Shown: positions 8,141 through 17,647, numbered from the stretch's first letter. The stretch: DNA of 64,000 nucleotides from Myxococcus stipitatus (GCF_037414475.1 NZ_CP147913.1:1922001-1986000); one strand, 5' to 3'. The notes: generated by a model from the sequence alone, not told the origin. Made by a program: numbers and translations.

Positions 8141-8449
8141 TTACTTCTGCGACATGATCCACTTCACCAGCGCACGGGCCTCCGCATCCGAGACCTCTTT
8201 GTTCGCTGGCATTGGAACAATCCCCCAAACGCCGCTGCTGCCCTTCAACACCCGCTGCGTCAGCTTGTCTTCGGCGTCCTTCTGCTTGCCGTACTTGGTG
8301 GAAATCTCCTTGTAGGAGGGCCCGACCAGTCGCGCCGACGCCGAGTGGCACGTCGCGCAGTTCTTGGCCTTCGCAAGGGCCTCGCTCGCGAGCGCCGCGT
8401 TGGACACCAGCACCACCGCGGCAACACTCATCCCCAACAAACGCTTCAT
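8141..8449 (-). CDS. Small periplasmic class I cytochrome c
   Basis: 102 residues. A signal peptide (MKRLLGMSVAAVVLVSNAALA) precedes one haem c site C31-A-T-C34-H35 and a distal Met ligand in IVPMPAN near residue 83. The size and the GPSYKEIS segment fit the c551/c8-type monohaem electron carriers of respiratory chains. The start was placed at the Met opening the signal peptide. It stands alone; the efflux genes next door are unrelated in function. The redox partner is unknown. Confidence 0.85.
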   Translation of the reverse strand: MKRLLGMSVAAVVLVSNAALASEALAKAKNCATCHSASARLVGPSYKEISTKYGKQKDAEDKLTQRVLKGSSGVWGIVPMPANKEVSDAEARALVKWIMSQK

Positions 8450-8509
8450 CACGGTCTCCAATCGGCTCAGTCTCTCAAAGGCATCTGACACAGCGGCTCG
8501 ACACATGGG

Positions 8510-9709
8510 CTACAGGGCGGCCTGCCCCTGAGCGACGCGCACCACGCTTCCCTCATTCAACGTGTCCGGCGGACTCAGCACCACGAGGTCCGACTCGGAC
8601 ACGCCCTCCAGCACCTCGACCTGGGAGCCGAGGTCTCGTCCCAGCACCACCACACGCTGATGGACCGCGTTCGCCGCGTCCACCACCAGCACGGTCATCC
8701 CCTCGCGCCGCGCGGCCAGCGCGCTTGCGGGGACCAGCAAGGGCGGGACGTCCCGCTCGATGAGCAGCCGCACGCGGACGAAGGCCCCCGCGAACAGCCC
8801 TTGCTCGTTGGAGAGCTGCACCTCCGTCAACAGCGTCCGGGTCCCCGGGTCCAGAACCCCCGAGGTCCGCACCACCCGCCCCAGGAGCCCCCGCGCGGGT
8901 GCGTCCAGCGTGGAGATGCGGGCCTCGAGCCCCGGGCGGATGTCCTGCGCGAGCGACTGCGGCACGTCCACGTACACCTTCAGCGCATGGGTCTGGGCCA
9001 GCTCGAAGAGGCTGGTCACCCCCGAGGTGCTCCCCGCGGTGACAAGCGCCCCGGGGTCCACGTTGCGACGGACGATGAGACCATCGAAGGGCGCCACCAC
9101 CCGGCGGTAGGCATACAGCGCCTCGAGCCGCTCCACCTCCGCCTTCGCGCTCTTCAGCGCGGCCTCCGCGGAGTTGGCCCGAGCCCGAGCCTCTTCGGAC
9201 ACCTCGTGGCTGACATTCCCCTCCCGCGCGAGCGTCTGGTTGCGCTCCGAGGAGGCCCGCGCGAACTCGAGGTTGCGCTCGGTCTCATCCAGGCGGGCGC
9301 GCGCCCTGTGGCACTCGGCCTGGAGTTCGGGCGCCTCGAGCTCCGCGAGGACCTGGCCCGCGCGAACCTTGTCTCCGAGCTCCACGTGGACACGCCCCAC
9401 GAACCCGGTGATGCGCGCGTGCAGGGACGCCCGCTGGATGGGGAGCACCGTGCCCGGCAACGTGAGCTCCGCCTTCGCCGTGGCCCGGCGCACGCGCGTG
9501 GTGGCCACCAGGGGCGGCTGCTTCGACTCCTCCGCGCGGCGGTCCAAGGCGCGCTCCCGCTCGAGCCGAGGCGCCACGCCGAGGCCCAGCAGCGCCAACA
9601 GCAAGGCCCCCAGGCCCCAGGCCCAGCCCCGGCCCTGCTTGTCCGGGGGCGGCGCCACCGGGGGAACCTGGGACTCCGGCTCGCTCATGGGGAGGACTTG
9701 CGGCTTCAC
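8510..9709 (-). CDS. RND efflux periplasmic adaptor (membrane fusion protein)
   Basis: A 399-residue adaptor. It has an N-terminal membrane anchor (WGLGALLLALLGLGVAP), a lipoyl half-motif near ITGFVGRVHVELGDKVRAG, an alpha-helical hairpin (about residues 130-200), the second lipoyl half (YRRVVAPFDGLIVRRNVDPG), then beta-barrel and membrane-proximal domains. It links the inner-membrane pump to an outer-membrane channel. The GTG at 9709 overlaps the pump stop; an ATG at 9688 is an alternative. No outer-membrane channel gene is in the window. Confidence 0.9.
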   Translation of the reverse strand: MKPQVLPMSEPESQVPPVAPPPDKQGRGWAWGLGALLLALLGLGVAPRLERERALDRRAEESKQPPLVATTRVRRATAKAELTLPGTVLPIQRASLHARITGFVGRVHVELGDKVRAGQVLAELEAPELQAECHRARARLDETERNLEFARASSERNQTLAREGNVSHEVSEEARARANSAEAALKSAKAEVERLEALYAYRRVVAPFDGLIVRRNVDPGALVTAGSTSGVTSLFELAQTHALKVYVDVPQSLAQDIRPGLEARISTLDAPARGLLGRVVRTSGVLDPGTRTLLTEVQLSNEQGLFAGAFVRVRLLIERDVPPLLVPASALAARREGMTVLVVDAANAVHQRVVVLGRDLGSQVEVLEGVSESDLVVLSPPDTLNEGSVVRVAQGQAAL

Positions 9710-12700
9710 GCGGTCACCGAGGGCTCGAGTTCAGGTGCTGCCACGCGGACGCTCCGCCGCGCCAGCATCAGGCTGTAGACCACGGGGACGAAGAACAAGG
9801 TCGCGACCGTGGCGCCCACCAGTCCGCCGATGACCGCGCAGCCCAGCGCCGCGTTCTGTTCTCCACCTTCACTCAGCCCCAGGGACATGGGGAGCATGCC
9901 CAACCCCATGGCCAGCGCCGTCATCAGCACGGGACGCACCCGCACCCGCCCCGCCTCGAGCGCCGCCTCCAGCGCGCTGGCGCCTCGCATCCGCTGCTCG
10001 TTGGCGAAGGACACCACCAGCACGGAGTTCGCCGTCGCCACCCCCACGCTCATGATGGCGCCCATCAACGAAGGGATGCTGAAAGACGTCTGCGTGACGA
10101 AGAGGGCCACCACCATGCCCACCACGGCCCCCGGCAGCGCGGTGATGATGATGAAGGGAATCAGCCAGGACTGGAAGTTGACGACCATCAGCGCGTAGAC
10201 GAGCACCGCCGCGAACAGCAACCCCAGCAGCAGCCGCTCGAAGCTGCTGCGCATGCTGTCCACCTGACCACGCACCTGGATGCGTGAGCCCGGCGGCAAC
10301 TGCCCCCGGTAATGCTCCACCACGCGCTCCAGCCGCTCGGACACACTGCCCAGGTCCGAGTCCTGGACGTCCGCGCGGACGTTGTAGGTGGGCTGGATGT
10401 CCACGTGGCTGATGAAGACAGGCGTCTGCGCGCGCTGGACCCTCGCGAAGTCTCCTAGCAGCTGGTTGCCCTCACGCGTGGGCAAGGCCAGCCGCGTCAG
10501 GTCCTCCACCGAACCCACGCGTGTCTCGGGGACTCGCACGGACACGGGATAGCTGTTGCCCGTCTTCGGGTCGCTCCAGAAGCTGGGGCTCACCTGGGAG
10601 CTTGAGGACACGGTGAGCAGCATGTTGTTGGCCACATCCCGCTGCGTGAGCCCCACCGCGCCGGAGCGGACCCGGTCCACGTCGAAGTGCAGACGGGGCG
10701 CGTTCATCACCTGGAACAAGCGCACGTCCACGGCTCCGCGCACCTGGTTCAGCTCCGCCTCCAGCTTCCGCGCCACGGCGTAGATGGCCTCGCGCTGCGA
10801 GCCGGAGATCTGCACGTCGATGGGAGACGGCAGCCCGAAGTTGAGAATCTGCGTCACGATATCCGCGGGCTGGAAATAGAACCCCAGCTCTGGGAACCGC
10901 GAGGGAAGCTGCTCGCGGAGCAACCGCACGTAGGCGTCCGTCCTCCGCCGCCGCTCCGGAGACAGGACAACGAGCACCTCGCCATCCGCGCTGCTCACGT
11001 TGGACGTATCCGTCAGCGCGAGGTTGTAGCCGCCCGGCATCCCCATCTGGTCAATCATGCTCACCCGGTCCTCCGCCGGGATGAGCTCGCGCACGGCCTC
11101 CTCCACCTGGGACAGATAGCGCTCCGTCTCCTCGATGCGCGTCCCCGGGGGCGCCACGACATGGAGGCGCAGCTGGCCGGAGTCCACGGTGGGAAAGAAG
11201 TCGCGGCCCACGAAGGGCATCAGCGCCAACGCCCCCAGCATCGCGAGCGAGAAGAGGACCAGCACGCGGCGCGGATGCACCAGGGCGTGCTGGAGCGCGC
11301 TCACATAACGCTCGCGGAAGTGTTCGAAGCCCGCCTCGAACCGGTGGTGCAGGCGCGCGAACCACCCCACCGCGGGCTGGCCATGCCGGTCCACCTCCGC
11401 GCGCAGCAGGAACTGCACGAGCGTGGGCACCAGGGTGCGCGAAAGGACATACGACGCCATGACGGCCAGCCCCACCGCCAACCCCATGGGGAGGAAGAGG
11501 TAGCGGGCCGGCCCTTCGAGGAAGAGCACGGAGATGAAGACGATGCCGATGGAGAGCGAGGCGACGAAGGCGGGCACGGCGATCTGCTCCGCGCCATCCA
11601 GGATGGCCTGGGTGAGCGGCTTGCCCAGGGCCAGGTTGCGGTGGATGTTCTCGAGCTCCACCGTGGCGTCATCCACCAGGATGCCCACCGCGAGCGCCAG
11701 CCCTCCGAGCGTCATGGAGTTGAGGGAGTAGCCCAGGCCCCGCAGCATCAGGATCGCCGCCAGCACCGACAACGGAATGGAGATGGCGATGATGAGCGTG
11801 CTGCGCCAGCTCCCGATGAACAACAGGAGCATCGTCGCGGTCAGCAGCGCGGCAATCACGCCCTCCACCAGGAGCCCGTGGATGGCGGTGGTCACGAAGG
11901 AGGACTGGTCCGCCAGCAGCCTCACCGTCAGCCCCTCCGGCGCGGCGGCCTGGAGGGTTGGGACGAGCTCACGCACCCGCCGGGCGACCTCCAGCGTCGA
12001 GGCCTCTCCCGTCTTCATCACGGACAGGATGATGGAGCGCCGCCCCTCCTCGCGCGCGATGTTCGTCTGCACCGCGAACCCGTCATGCACATGCGCCACG
12101 TCCCGCAGGAACACGACGCGGCCATCCCCCCGGCGCACCGGGATGTCATTGAGCGCGTCGATGGTCTCCGGGCTGCTGTTGAGCGTCACCCGGTACTCAT
12201 GTGCCCCCATCTTGATGCTCCCCGTGGGGAGGACCAGGTTCTGCGCGGAGACCGCCGAGGCGGCGTCATGCGGCGACAAGCCGTGCGCCTTGAGCGCCTC
12301 CAGGTCCAGGTCCACGGTGATCTGCCGGGGCTTGCCGCCCGTGAGCTGGGGAATGCGCGAGCCCTGCACCGTCCCAAGCAAGGGACGCACGCGCTGGTTC
12401 ACGTGGTCGTAGATTTGAGACTCGGTGAGGGTCTCGCTGCTGAAGGAGAGCTGGAGGATGGGGACGCTGCTGGCCGAATAACGCAGGATGATGGGGGGCT
12501 GCGTTCCCGGGGGCATCCGCCGGGTAATGGATTGCGATGAGGCCGTCACCTGGGCCATGGCCTCGGCCACGTCAGCCCCGGGATGTAGATACAACCGTCC
12601 GACTGAAACACCGTCGAATGACTGGCTTTCCTGCCGCGCCAGGTTGGCCACGTTGTTGGCCAGGGAGTACTCACTGAACTGGGTGATCTGCCGCTCAATC

Positions 12701-12876
12701 TGCTGCGCGGGCAGTCCCTCGTATGTCCATACAACGCTGATGACAGGGAGATCGACCTCCGGGAGGATGTCCGTGGGCGCCTGGCGGATGACATGCACGC
12801 TCACGAAGATGAGCAGCAATGCAGCCACCACGAAGGTATAGGGGCGTTGGAGCGCGAGTCGGACAATCCACATCAC
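9706..12876 (-). CDS. RND efflux pump inner-membrane transporter (AcrB-like)
   Basis: A 1056-residue proton-driven pump of full family length. The N-terminal helix is followed by a large porter domain, a block of helices with the proton-relay motif LAVGILVDDATVELENIH (the Asp pair), a second porter domain and the C-terminal helices. These features match multidrug (HAE-type) rather than heavy-metal pumps, but the substrate is not readable. GTG at 12876 and ATG at 12873 both follow a GGAGGAG site. It is translated first, and the adaptor overlaps its end by 4 nt. Confidence 0.93.
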   Translation of the reverse strand: MMWIVRLALQRPYTFVVAALLLIFVSVHVIRQAPTDILPEVDLPVISVVWTYEGLPAQQIERQITQFSEYSLANNVANLARQESQSFDGVSVGRLYLHPGADVAEAMAQVTASSQSITRRMPPGTQPPIILRYSASSVPILQLSFSSETLTESQIYDHVNQRVRPLLGTVQGSRIPQLTGGKPRQITVDLDLEALKAHGLSPHDAASAVSAQNLVLPTGSIKMGAHEYRVTLNSSPETIDALNDIPVRRGDGRVVFLRDVAHVHDGFAVQTNIAREEGRRSIILSVMKTGEASTLEVARRVRELVPTLQAAAPEGLTVRLLADQSSFVTTAIHGLLVEGVIAALLTATMLLLFIGSWRSTLIIAISIPLSVLAAILMLRGLGYSLNSMTLGGLALAVGILVDDATVELENIHRNLALGKPLTQAILDGAEQIAVPAFVASLSIGIVFISVLFLEGPARYLFLPMGLAVGLAVMASYVLSRTLVPTLVQFLLRAEVDRHGQPAVGWFARLHHRFEAGFEHFRERYVSALQHALVHPRRVLVLFSLAMLGALALMPFVGRDFFPTVDSGQLRLHVVAPPGTRIEETERYLSQVEEAVRELIPAEDRVSMIDQMGMPGGYNLALTDTSNVSSADGEVLVVLSPERRRRTDAYVRLLREQLPSRFPELGFYFQPADIVTQILNFGLPSPIDVQISGSQREAIYAVARKLEAELNQVRGAVDVRLFQVMNAPRLHFDVDRVRSGAVGLTQRDVANNMLLTVSSSSQVSPSFWSDPKTGNSYPVSVRVPETRVGSVEDLTRLALPTREGNQLLGDFARVQRAQTPVFISHVDIQPTYNVRADVQDSDLGSVSERLERVVEHYRGQLPPGSRIQVRGQVDSMRSSFERLLLGLLFAAVLVYALMVVNFQSWLIPFIIITALPGAVVGMVVALFVTQTSFSIPSLMGAIMSVGVATANSVLVVSFANEQRMRGASALEAALEAGRVRVRPVLMTALAMGLGMLPMSLGLSEGGEQNAALGCAVIGGLVGATVATLFFVPVVYSLMLARRSVRVAAPELEPSVTA

Positions 12877-12983
12877 TTCACTTCTCCTCCTCTGTTCTTT
12901 GCCATGGAAACCCCGAGCGAGGCAATGTCCGCGCCGCTTGCTTAAACAGGCGCGAGTGGGGCACCATCCGCGTCGAGCCCGTC

Positions 12984-13550
12984 ATGAAAAACGTCGTGAT
13001 ACCTCCGTCCTCCGATGTGGCTGTCCACTCGGCGATACAGCTGAATCGCCGGCAGCTCTTGCAGTGGTTGGGATTCGGCGTGGTGGCTTCCAGTTGTGGG
13101 ACGCTCCAGCTCAAACCCACCCAGCCCTCCGCCCATCCGGCCGCCGTCCAACTCATCACGCCGGACCAGGCGGGCCCCCTGACAGACGACCTGCTCGAGG
13201 TCCTGCGCGACACGGCCCGCATGGTTTCACGCTTCGTGGGCATGGATGGAAAGCTCAACGAGTCGATGTTGGAGACCTACCTGCGCCTCAAGTGCGAGGA
13301 GCGTCCGTCCTATCTGGCGACGTATGCGAACTACGCGGCGGAGGTGCGGCGCCCCGCACAGCTCTCCCAGGCCTGGCTCTCCGAATTGAAGGAGCTCCAC
13401 CGCGTGAAGGTGGTGGGAGAGCTCGCCCTCATGTCGCTCATCAGCGAGGGCTTCCGGGCCTTCGGCTTCGCCAACTTCAACGGCTACATGGGCGGCCTCT
13501 GGCACGCCCCACGCGAGTCGGGCTCCTTCCGCGCCTCGGACGAGCCGTAG
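12984..13550 (+). CDS. Tat-exported small subunit of a GMC dehydrogenase
   Basis: 188 residues. Residues about 20-40 carry a twin-arginine signal (NRRQLLQWLGFGVVASS) and the rest resembles the gluconate-2-dehydrogenase subunit 3 / sugar dehydrogenase gamma family. That family carries its flavin partner across the membrane. The large subunit follows 31 nt downstream and has no signal of its own, which fits hitch-hiking export. The ATG at 12984 places the twin arginines correctly. The gene is divergent from the efflux operon. Confidence 0.8.
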   Translation: MKNVVIPPSSDVAVHSAIQLNRRQLLQWLGFGVVASSCGTLQLKPTQPSAHPAAVQLITPDQAGPLTDDLLEVLRDTARMVSRFVGMDGKLNESMLETYLRLKCEERPSYLATYANYAAEVRRPAQLSQAWLSELKELHRVKVVGELALMSLISEGFRAFGFANFNGYMGGLWHAPRESGSFRASDEP

Positions 13551-13581
13551 CCACACTCTTCTCCGACAGGATATCTCACCC

Positions 13582-15132
13582 ATGAGGCTGTGCATCGTCG
13601 GAAGTGGTATCGCCGCCACCGTCACCGCGCGGGCCGCGCTGGAGCGGGGCTACGAAGTGGTCATGGTCGAAGCGGGTCCCCGGATGCCCATGCGGGACTC
13701 GCGCCGCTGGCTGGACTTCGTCACCACGGGCGTGCGTCCCTACAACATCTGTGAGGACACACAGGGGGACGCCAACACCCGGCCCGAGGGCGTCTCCGAG
13801 CGGGACCACTACCTCATCAAAGGCAGCCGGCTGATGGCCGTGGGCGGGTCCACGCTGCACTGGAGCGGCTGGACGCCCCGCCTCCAACCCGAGGACTTCG
13901 AGCTGCACACGCGCACCGGTCATGGCATCGACTGGCCGTTTGGCTATGCGCAGCTGGAACCCTACTACTGCCAGGCCGAGTCCCTGCTCAACGTCACCGG
14001 CCCCAACACGCCAGCCCCCGCACATCCCACGCCGTGGCGCTCCGCGCCGTACAAATGGGACAGCCCTCCGTACCCCATCGAGGCGGAGCCGGTGCGCCAC
14101 GCCTTGAAGTCCCTGGGCATCACCTACGACCACATCCCCATGTCGCGTCGAGGCCCCGGCGGCGAGGGCGTGGGCGGCCCCTGCATGACGTTCGGCACGT
14201 GCCGCTACTGTCCCATGGGCGCGCGCTTCGACCCCACCCTGCTGCACGCGGACCTGGAAGCACATCCGGGGTTCAAGCTGCTCGACAACAGCCCGGTGCT
14301 CGCGGTGAACATGGTGGGCGAGGTGGCCCAGGGCGTCACCTACCGCACGCCCGACGGCGGGACGGCCACGTTGAAGGCGGACGCCGTGCTGGTGGCCGCC
14401 GGAGCCCTGGAGACGCCCAAGCTGCTGTGGCACTCGGGCTTCAATGAGGCGCGCCTGCCCACGCTGGGGCGCTACCTGCTCACGCACCCGATGCTCAAGG
14501 TCGAGGGCAAGCTGCTCAAGGCGCCCCGAGAGTTCAACGGCCGCGAAGTGCCCATGCCGGCCCTCTTCTCTCGCCACTTCGACACACCCGAGCAGCAGGC
14601 CGCCGGGAAGATGCTCTTCTCCGAGTACCCCGAGGAGCCGGACACGCAGGCGTGGGTGCGAAAGGAGAACCTCGCACCCGACTACATCGGCTCCTTCGCG
14701 AAGGAGAGCCGGCTCAACCTCCATGGCTTCATCGAGGAGTTCCCCCAGGCCGGGAACCGCCTGCGCTTCACCGGTGCCCCCGGCGAGCGGAAGGTGGACC
14801 TGCACTACGCGGTGGACGCGGGATTCCAGGCGCGCTGGCAGTGGATGACCGACACGCTGATGAAGGTCATGCGGGCCTCGGGCTGCGACGAACCGGGTGT
14901 CTGGATTTCGGGCGTGATTCGCCGCGCCGACCACTCGGTGGGCACGGTGCGCTTCGGCCGGGGGCCGGAGTCGGGCGTCGTGGATGGGCAGCACCGCGTC
15001 TTCGGGACGAAGAACCTCTACGCCCTCACCAACGGCAACTTCCCGAACAACGGCGCCATCAACCCGACGCTGACGCTCACCGCCCTCTCGCTGCGGTGGG
15101 CCCACCAGGTCCTGCCGGGCCTGAAGACGTAG
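13582..15132 (+). CDS. GMC-family FAD oxidoreductase with Fe-S motif
   Basis: A 516-residue large subunit. It begins with the FAD dinucleotide motif VGSGIAA, followed by GGSTLHWSGW (GMC signature region near residue 93) and a C-terminal NGNFPNNGAINPTLT segment carrying the usual catalytic Asn and FAD contacts. A cysteine motif C201-x5-C207-x2-C210, followed by PMGA, resembles the cluster site of periplasmic FAD-dependent glucose and fructose dehydrogenases. Electrons from an alcohol or sugar probably leave by this cluster to a cytochrome. The usual cytochrome subunit gene is not adjacent. The substrate is unknown. Confidence 0.88.
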   Translation: MRLCIVGSGIAATVTARAALERGYEVVMVEAGPRMPMRDSRRWLDFVTTGVRPYNICEDTQGDANTRPEGVSERDHYLIKGSRLMAVGGSTLHWSGWTPRLQPEDFELHTRTGHGIDWPFGYAQLEPYYCQAESLLNVTGPNTPAPAHPTPWRSAPYKWDSPPYPIEAEPVRHALKSLGITYDHIPMSRRGPGGEGVGGPCMTFGTCRYCPMGARFDPTLLHADLEAHPGFKLLDNSPVLAVNMVGEVAQGVTYRTPDGGTATLKADAVLVAAGALETPKLLWHSGFNEARLPTLGRYLLTHPMLKVEGKLLKAPREFNGREVPMPALFSRHFDTPEQQAAGKMLFSEYPEEPDTQAWVRKENLAPDYIGSFAKESRLNLHGFIEEFPQAGNRLRFTGAPGERKVDLHYAVDAGFQARWQWMTDTLMKVMRASGCDEPGVWISGVIRRADHSVGTVRFGRGPESGVVDGQHRVFGTKNLYALTNGNFPNNGAINPTLTLTALSLRWAHQVLPGLKT

Positions 15133-15139
15133 CGGCGGA

Positions 15140-16027
15140 CTACAGCGCGGCCTTGAGCACGGCCAGTGAGACAATGGCGACCACGGCGAACACCTCTCGC
15201 CGCGCGGGCGCCTCCTGGATGAAGGCATTGGCGAACACCAGCGAGAAGAGGGTCACCGAGTTGAGGATGGGCCACGCGACGACTCGGTTTCCCGTCGCGA
15301 GCGCCATGACGAAGGCGACCTGATTGCCCATGGTGAACAGCCCGCGCACCATCAAGTTGATGCGCGCGCGGCGGTCCTCGACCAGCTCCCCCAGCTGAGA
15401 GGTCATCAACCCCTTCGAGCCGAAGACGAGCAGCAACACCAGGCAGACCGCGCTCCGCCAGAACATCAGGGCCGTGCTCACCTCCAAGTTGGAGGCCACG
15501 TCCGAGGACTTCCCCTGGAAGAAGAGCTCGCCGCAGAGGCTCTGGACGATGACGGCCGCGGTGATGAAGAACGCGGGCAGCCACAGCGTCTTCTTGCTGT
15601 CCGACATGCCGCCCGCCGCCAGCAGCGAGCAGCCCGACACCGCGATGGCGAACAGGTACTCGGTCCAATGCACCGTGCGCCCGGCGAGCATCAGCACCAG
15701 GGGGACGAGCACATCACCCACCCTCGAGACGATGTTCACCCGCGCCACCGTCAGGTGCCGGAAGCCGTACGAGAAGGCGAAGGCCACGCCCTGGACGCTC
15801 GCGGCAAAGAGCGCGAGCTTCGGGTTGGCGTATGCGGCCCACCCCGTCCGGTTCTCCATGGGCAGCAGCGGCATCAGCGCCGCCAGGAGGAGGAACGGGA
15901 CGAAGTTGTTGGCGAAGTTGAGGACCAGGATGGACTGACGGCGCAGCCCGTAGCTCAAGCGGTCGAAGACGCTGTTGCCCGAACGCAGCAGCACCGACGT
16001 CAGCGAATAGAGGACGGTGTCCATCAC
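15140..16027 (-). CDS. DMT-superfamily (EamA-like) membrane transporter
   Basis: 295 residues with about ten hydrophobic helices in two halves, the pattern of drug/metabolite transporters. Examples are VLVPLVLMLAG, YLFAIAVSGCSLLAAG and FAVVAIVSLAVLKAAL at the end. The ATG overlaps the NUDIX stop by 4 nt, making it the third gene of the radical SAM-NUDIX operon. Export of the operon's product is a reasonable guess; uptake is equally possible. Confidence 0.75.
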   Translation of the reverse strand: MMDTVLYSLTSVLLRSGNSVFDRLSYGLRRQSILVLNFANNFVPFLLLAALMPLLPMENRTGWAAYANPKLALFAASVQGVAFAFSYGFRHLTVARVNIVSRVGDVLVPLVLMLAGRTVHWTEYLFAIAVSGCSLLAAGGMSDSKKTLWLPAFFITAAVIVQSLCGELFFQGKSSDVASNLEVSTALMFWRSAVCLVLLLVFGSKGLMTSQLGELVEDRRARINLMVRGLFTMGNQVAFVMALATGNRVVAWPILNSVTLFSLVFANAFIQEAPARREVFAVVAIVSLAVLKAAL

Positions 16028-16518
16028 GGCCGGGCGCCGCCGGCCTGTTCCGGAAACAGGTGCTCCAGACAGGGCAGCAGTTGAGGATGGCAGGGCTCGT
16101 CACGAAGCCGGCCCAGCTCCTCCGGCGCCAGGAAGAGACCGCCCACCACTTCCCGCTCCGAGAAGCGCATCTCCCCGTCCAGCCGGGTGCGGTACAGGAA
16201 GATGCGCCGGTGATGCCCGTCGTCGAAGACGAACTCCGCGACGAGCGAGAGCGGGCTGTCCAGTCCCAGCTCCTCCCGCAGCTCGCGCCGGGCGGCGTCC
16301 AGCGGGGCCTCTCCCGCGTCGACGTGGCCTCCCGCGGAGGTGCATAGGTGGCCCGGCATGAACTTCATCTGCATGGAGCGCCGTTGCAGGAAGACCTTGC
16401 CGTCGTGCTCCACCATCACGTGCACGATGCGATGAGGCAGCTTCTGGCCGTAGACCTGCTCACGAGGGGCGCTGCCCACCACGCGCCCCTCGGCATCGAT
16501 GACATCCATCCGTTCCAT
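16024..16518 (-). CDS. NUDIX hydrolase, isopentenyl-diphosphate isomerase-like
   Basis: 164 residues with a complete Nudix box (G-x5-E-x7-R-E-L-x-E-E-x-G within GHVDAGEA...RELREELG). The opening MDVIDAEGRVVGSAPREQVYG is typical of the IDI-like Nudix branch. The ATG at 16518 was preferred to longer reads because the family alignment begins there. It lies 26 nt after the radical SAM gene and overlaps the transporter. It probably hydrolyses a nucleotide-linked or diphosphate metabolite made or recycled by the operon. Confidence 0.85.
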   Translation of the reverse strand: MERMDVIDAEGRVVGSAPREQVYGQKLPHRIVHVMVEHDGKVFLQRRSMQMKFMPGHLCTSAGGHVDAGEAPLDAARRELREELGLDSPLSLVAEFVFDDGHHRRIFLYRTRLDGEMRFSEREVVGGLFLAPEELGRLRDEPCHPQLLPCLEHLFPEQAGGARP

Positions 16519-16544
16519 GCCGCGAATATCCCCGTGCCCTCTGA

Positions 16545-17543
16545 CTAGGCGCTCAGGGCGGTCCGGGTTTCCATGGGGATGACCTGGACGCGGTCTCCCA
16601 CCCACTTGCGGAAGTGAGCGCCCCAGTCGTAGTTCTCACGCGTCCAGCCGTCCTTCACCGTCCCCGTCACGAGCGAGCTGAAGAAGAGCTTCTTGCCGGT
16701 GACGATTTCCTCGGTGCCCACGATGCCGTTGGGCCAGATGAGGAAGTAGTAGCGGCTGTAGTTGACGGTGCGGTCCGACAGGCGGATCTGCATGTCCGGG
16801 TAGCGCAGGCGGAGCTTCTCCACGACGGCGGTGACGTGGTGGGTCTCCTCGGGCATCAGCTCGCTGTAGATGTGGTACGCGCGGCCCGCGTTGAGCGTCC
16901 AGGAGATGGCCCAGTCGCGGATGCCCCGCTCGTAGATGAACTGGGCGAGCTCCTCCACGTGCTGGCTGTTGTGCCGGTTGAGGCACGTCAGGATGCGCGG
17001 CGCCACGCCGCTGTCCACGCACAGGCCGATGGCCCGGAGCGTCTCCTTGTAGGTATTGCCCTTGATGTTGCGGCTGGGACGAATCTCGTTGTTCACGCGC
17101 TCATCCATGGAGTCGAGGCTGATCTCCACGCGCGTGCACTTCGACACCGTCTTCATCATCTGCGCCGTCAGGAACGTTCCGTTCGTCCCCAGAATCGTGG
17201 CGACGCCGTTGTCCGTGAGCTTCTCGATGACCTGCAAGGTGTCCTTGCGCATCAGCGGCTCACCGCCCGAGAGAATCTGTCGCATGATTCCCGCGCGGAT
17301 GATTTCGTCGGCCACCTTCAATTGCTGAGGCGTGGAGAGCCGCTCGGACGGCAGGTCCTCGTCGTTGCCATAGCAATGAATGCATTTGAGATTGCAGGGG
17401 GCCGTCACCAACCAGCCACACCCAATGGGACTCTGGGGCACGGGCTCGCAGCCCTCGTACACCTTCGCGGAGAACTCATCGCGAAGGTTGTCATACACGA
17501 TGGTGCCCCAACTCTCGTGACGCTCTCGGATACGCACGGACAT
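16545..17543 (-). CDS. Radical SAM enzyme, PqqE/MftC-like N-terminus
   Basis: 332 residues from the ATG at 17543. The first 30 residues (ERHESWGTIVYDNLRDEF) look like the N-terminal strand segment seen before the radical SAM domain in PqqE- and mycofactocin-type enzymes. The radical SAM site is C50-x3-C54-x2-C57 (CNLKCIHCY), followed by ILSGGEPLMRKD and ATILGTNGTFL. The C-terminal third lacks the cysteines of a SPASM domain, so only one Fe-S cluster is expected. It is the first gene of a three-gene operon with NUDIX and a transporter. A peptide substrate is possible but no convincing precursor was found. Confidence 0.8.
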   Translation of the reverse strand: MSVRIRERHESWGTIVYDNLRDEFSAKVYEGCEPVPQSPIGCGWLVTAPCNLKCIHCYGNDEDLPSERLSTPQQLKVADEIIRAGIMRQILSGGEPLMRKDTLQVIEKLTDNGVATILGTNGTFLTAQMMKTVSKCTRVEISLDSMDERVNNEIRPSRNIKGNTYKETLRAIGLCVDSGVAPRILTCLNRHNSQHVEELAQFIYERGIRDWAISWTLNAGRAYHIYSELMPEETHHVTAVVEKLRLRYPDMQIRLSDRTVNYSRYYFLIWPNGIVGTEEIVTGKKLFFSSLVTGTVKDGWTRENYDWGAHFRKWVGDRVQVIPMETRTALSA

Positions 17544-17616
17544 GGCCAGAAATGAAGAACAGCCCCACAGCCAGTCGTTGGCCGCAGAGCCTTGGTTGAG
17601 CAAGCGAAGACACGCG

Positions 17617-17647
17617 AAAAAAAGACACTCCGTCCCTGACGGGGACG
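17617..17647 (-). promoter_or_regulatory. Hairpin plus T7 run in the radical SAM leader
   Basis: On the minus strand a 6-bp stem (CGTCCC, 17631-17636 with 17642-17647) is followed after 7 nt by seven T (17623-17617), 73 nt before the radical SAM ATG. The gap between stem and T-run is too long for a model terminator, but an attenuator or the end of an upstream short transcript is possible. Confidence 0.3.

Noticed and set aside
10687..12540. A 617-codon open frame on the plus strand
   Set aside because: It lies wholly antisense to the RND pump gene and has low-complexity composition typical of high-GC shadow frames.
13576..15228. A 550-codon minus-strand open frame
   Set aside because: It mirrors the GMC oxidoreductase gene, whose FAD and cysteine motifs are unmistakable on the plus strand.
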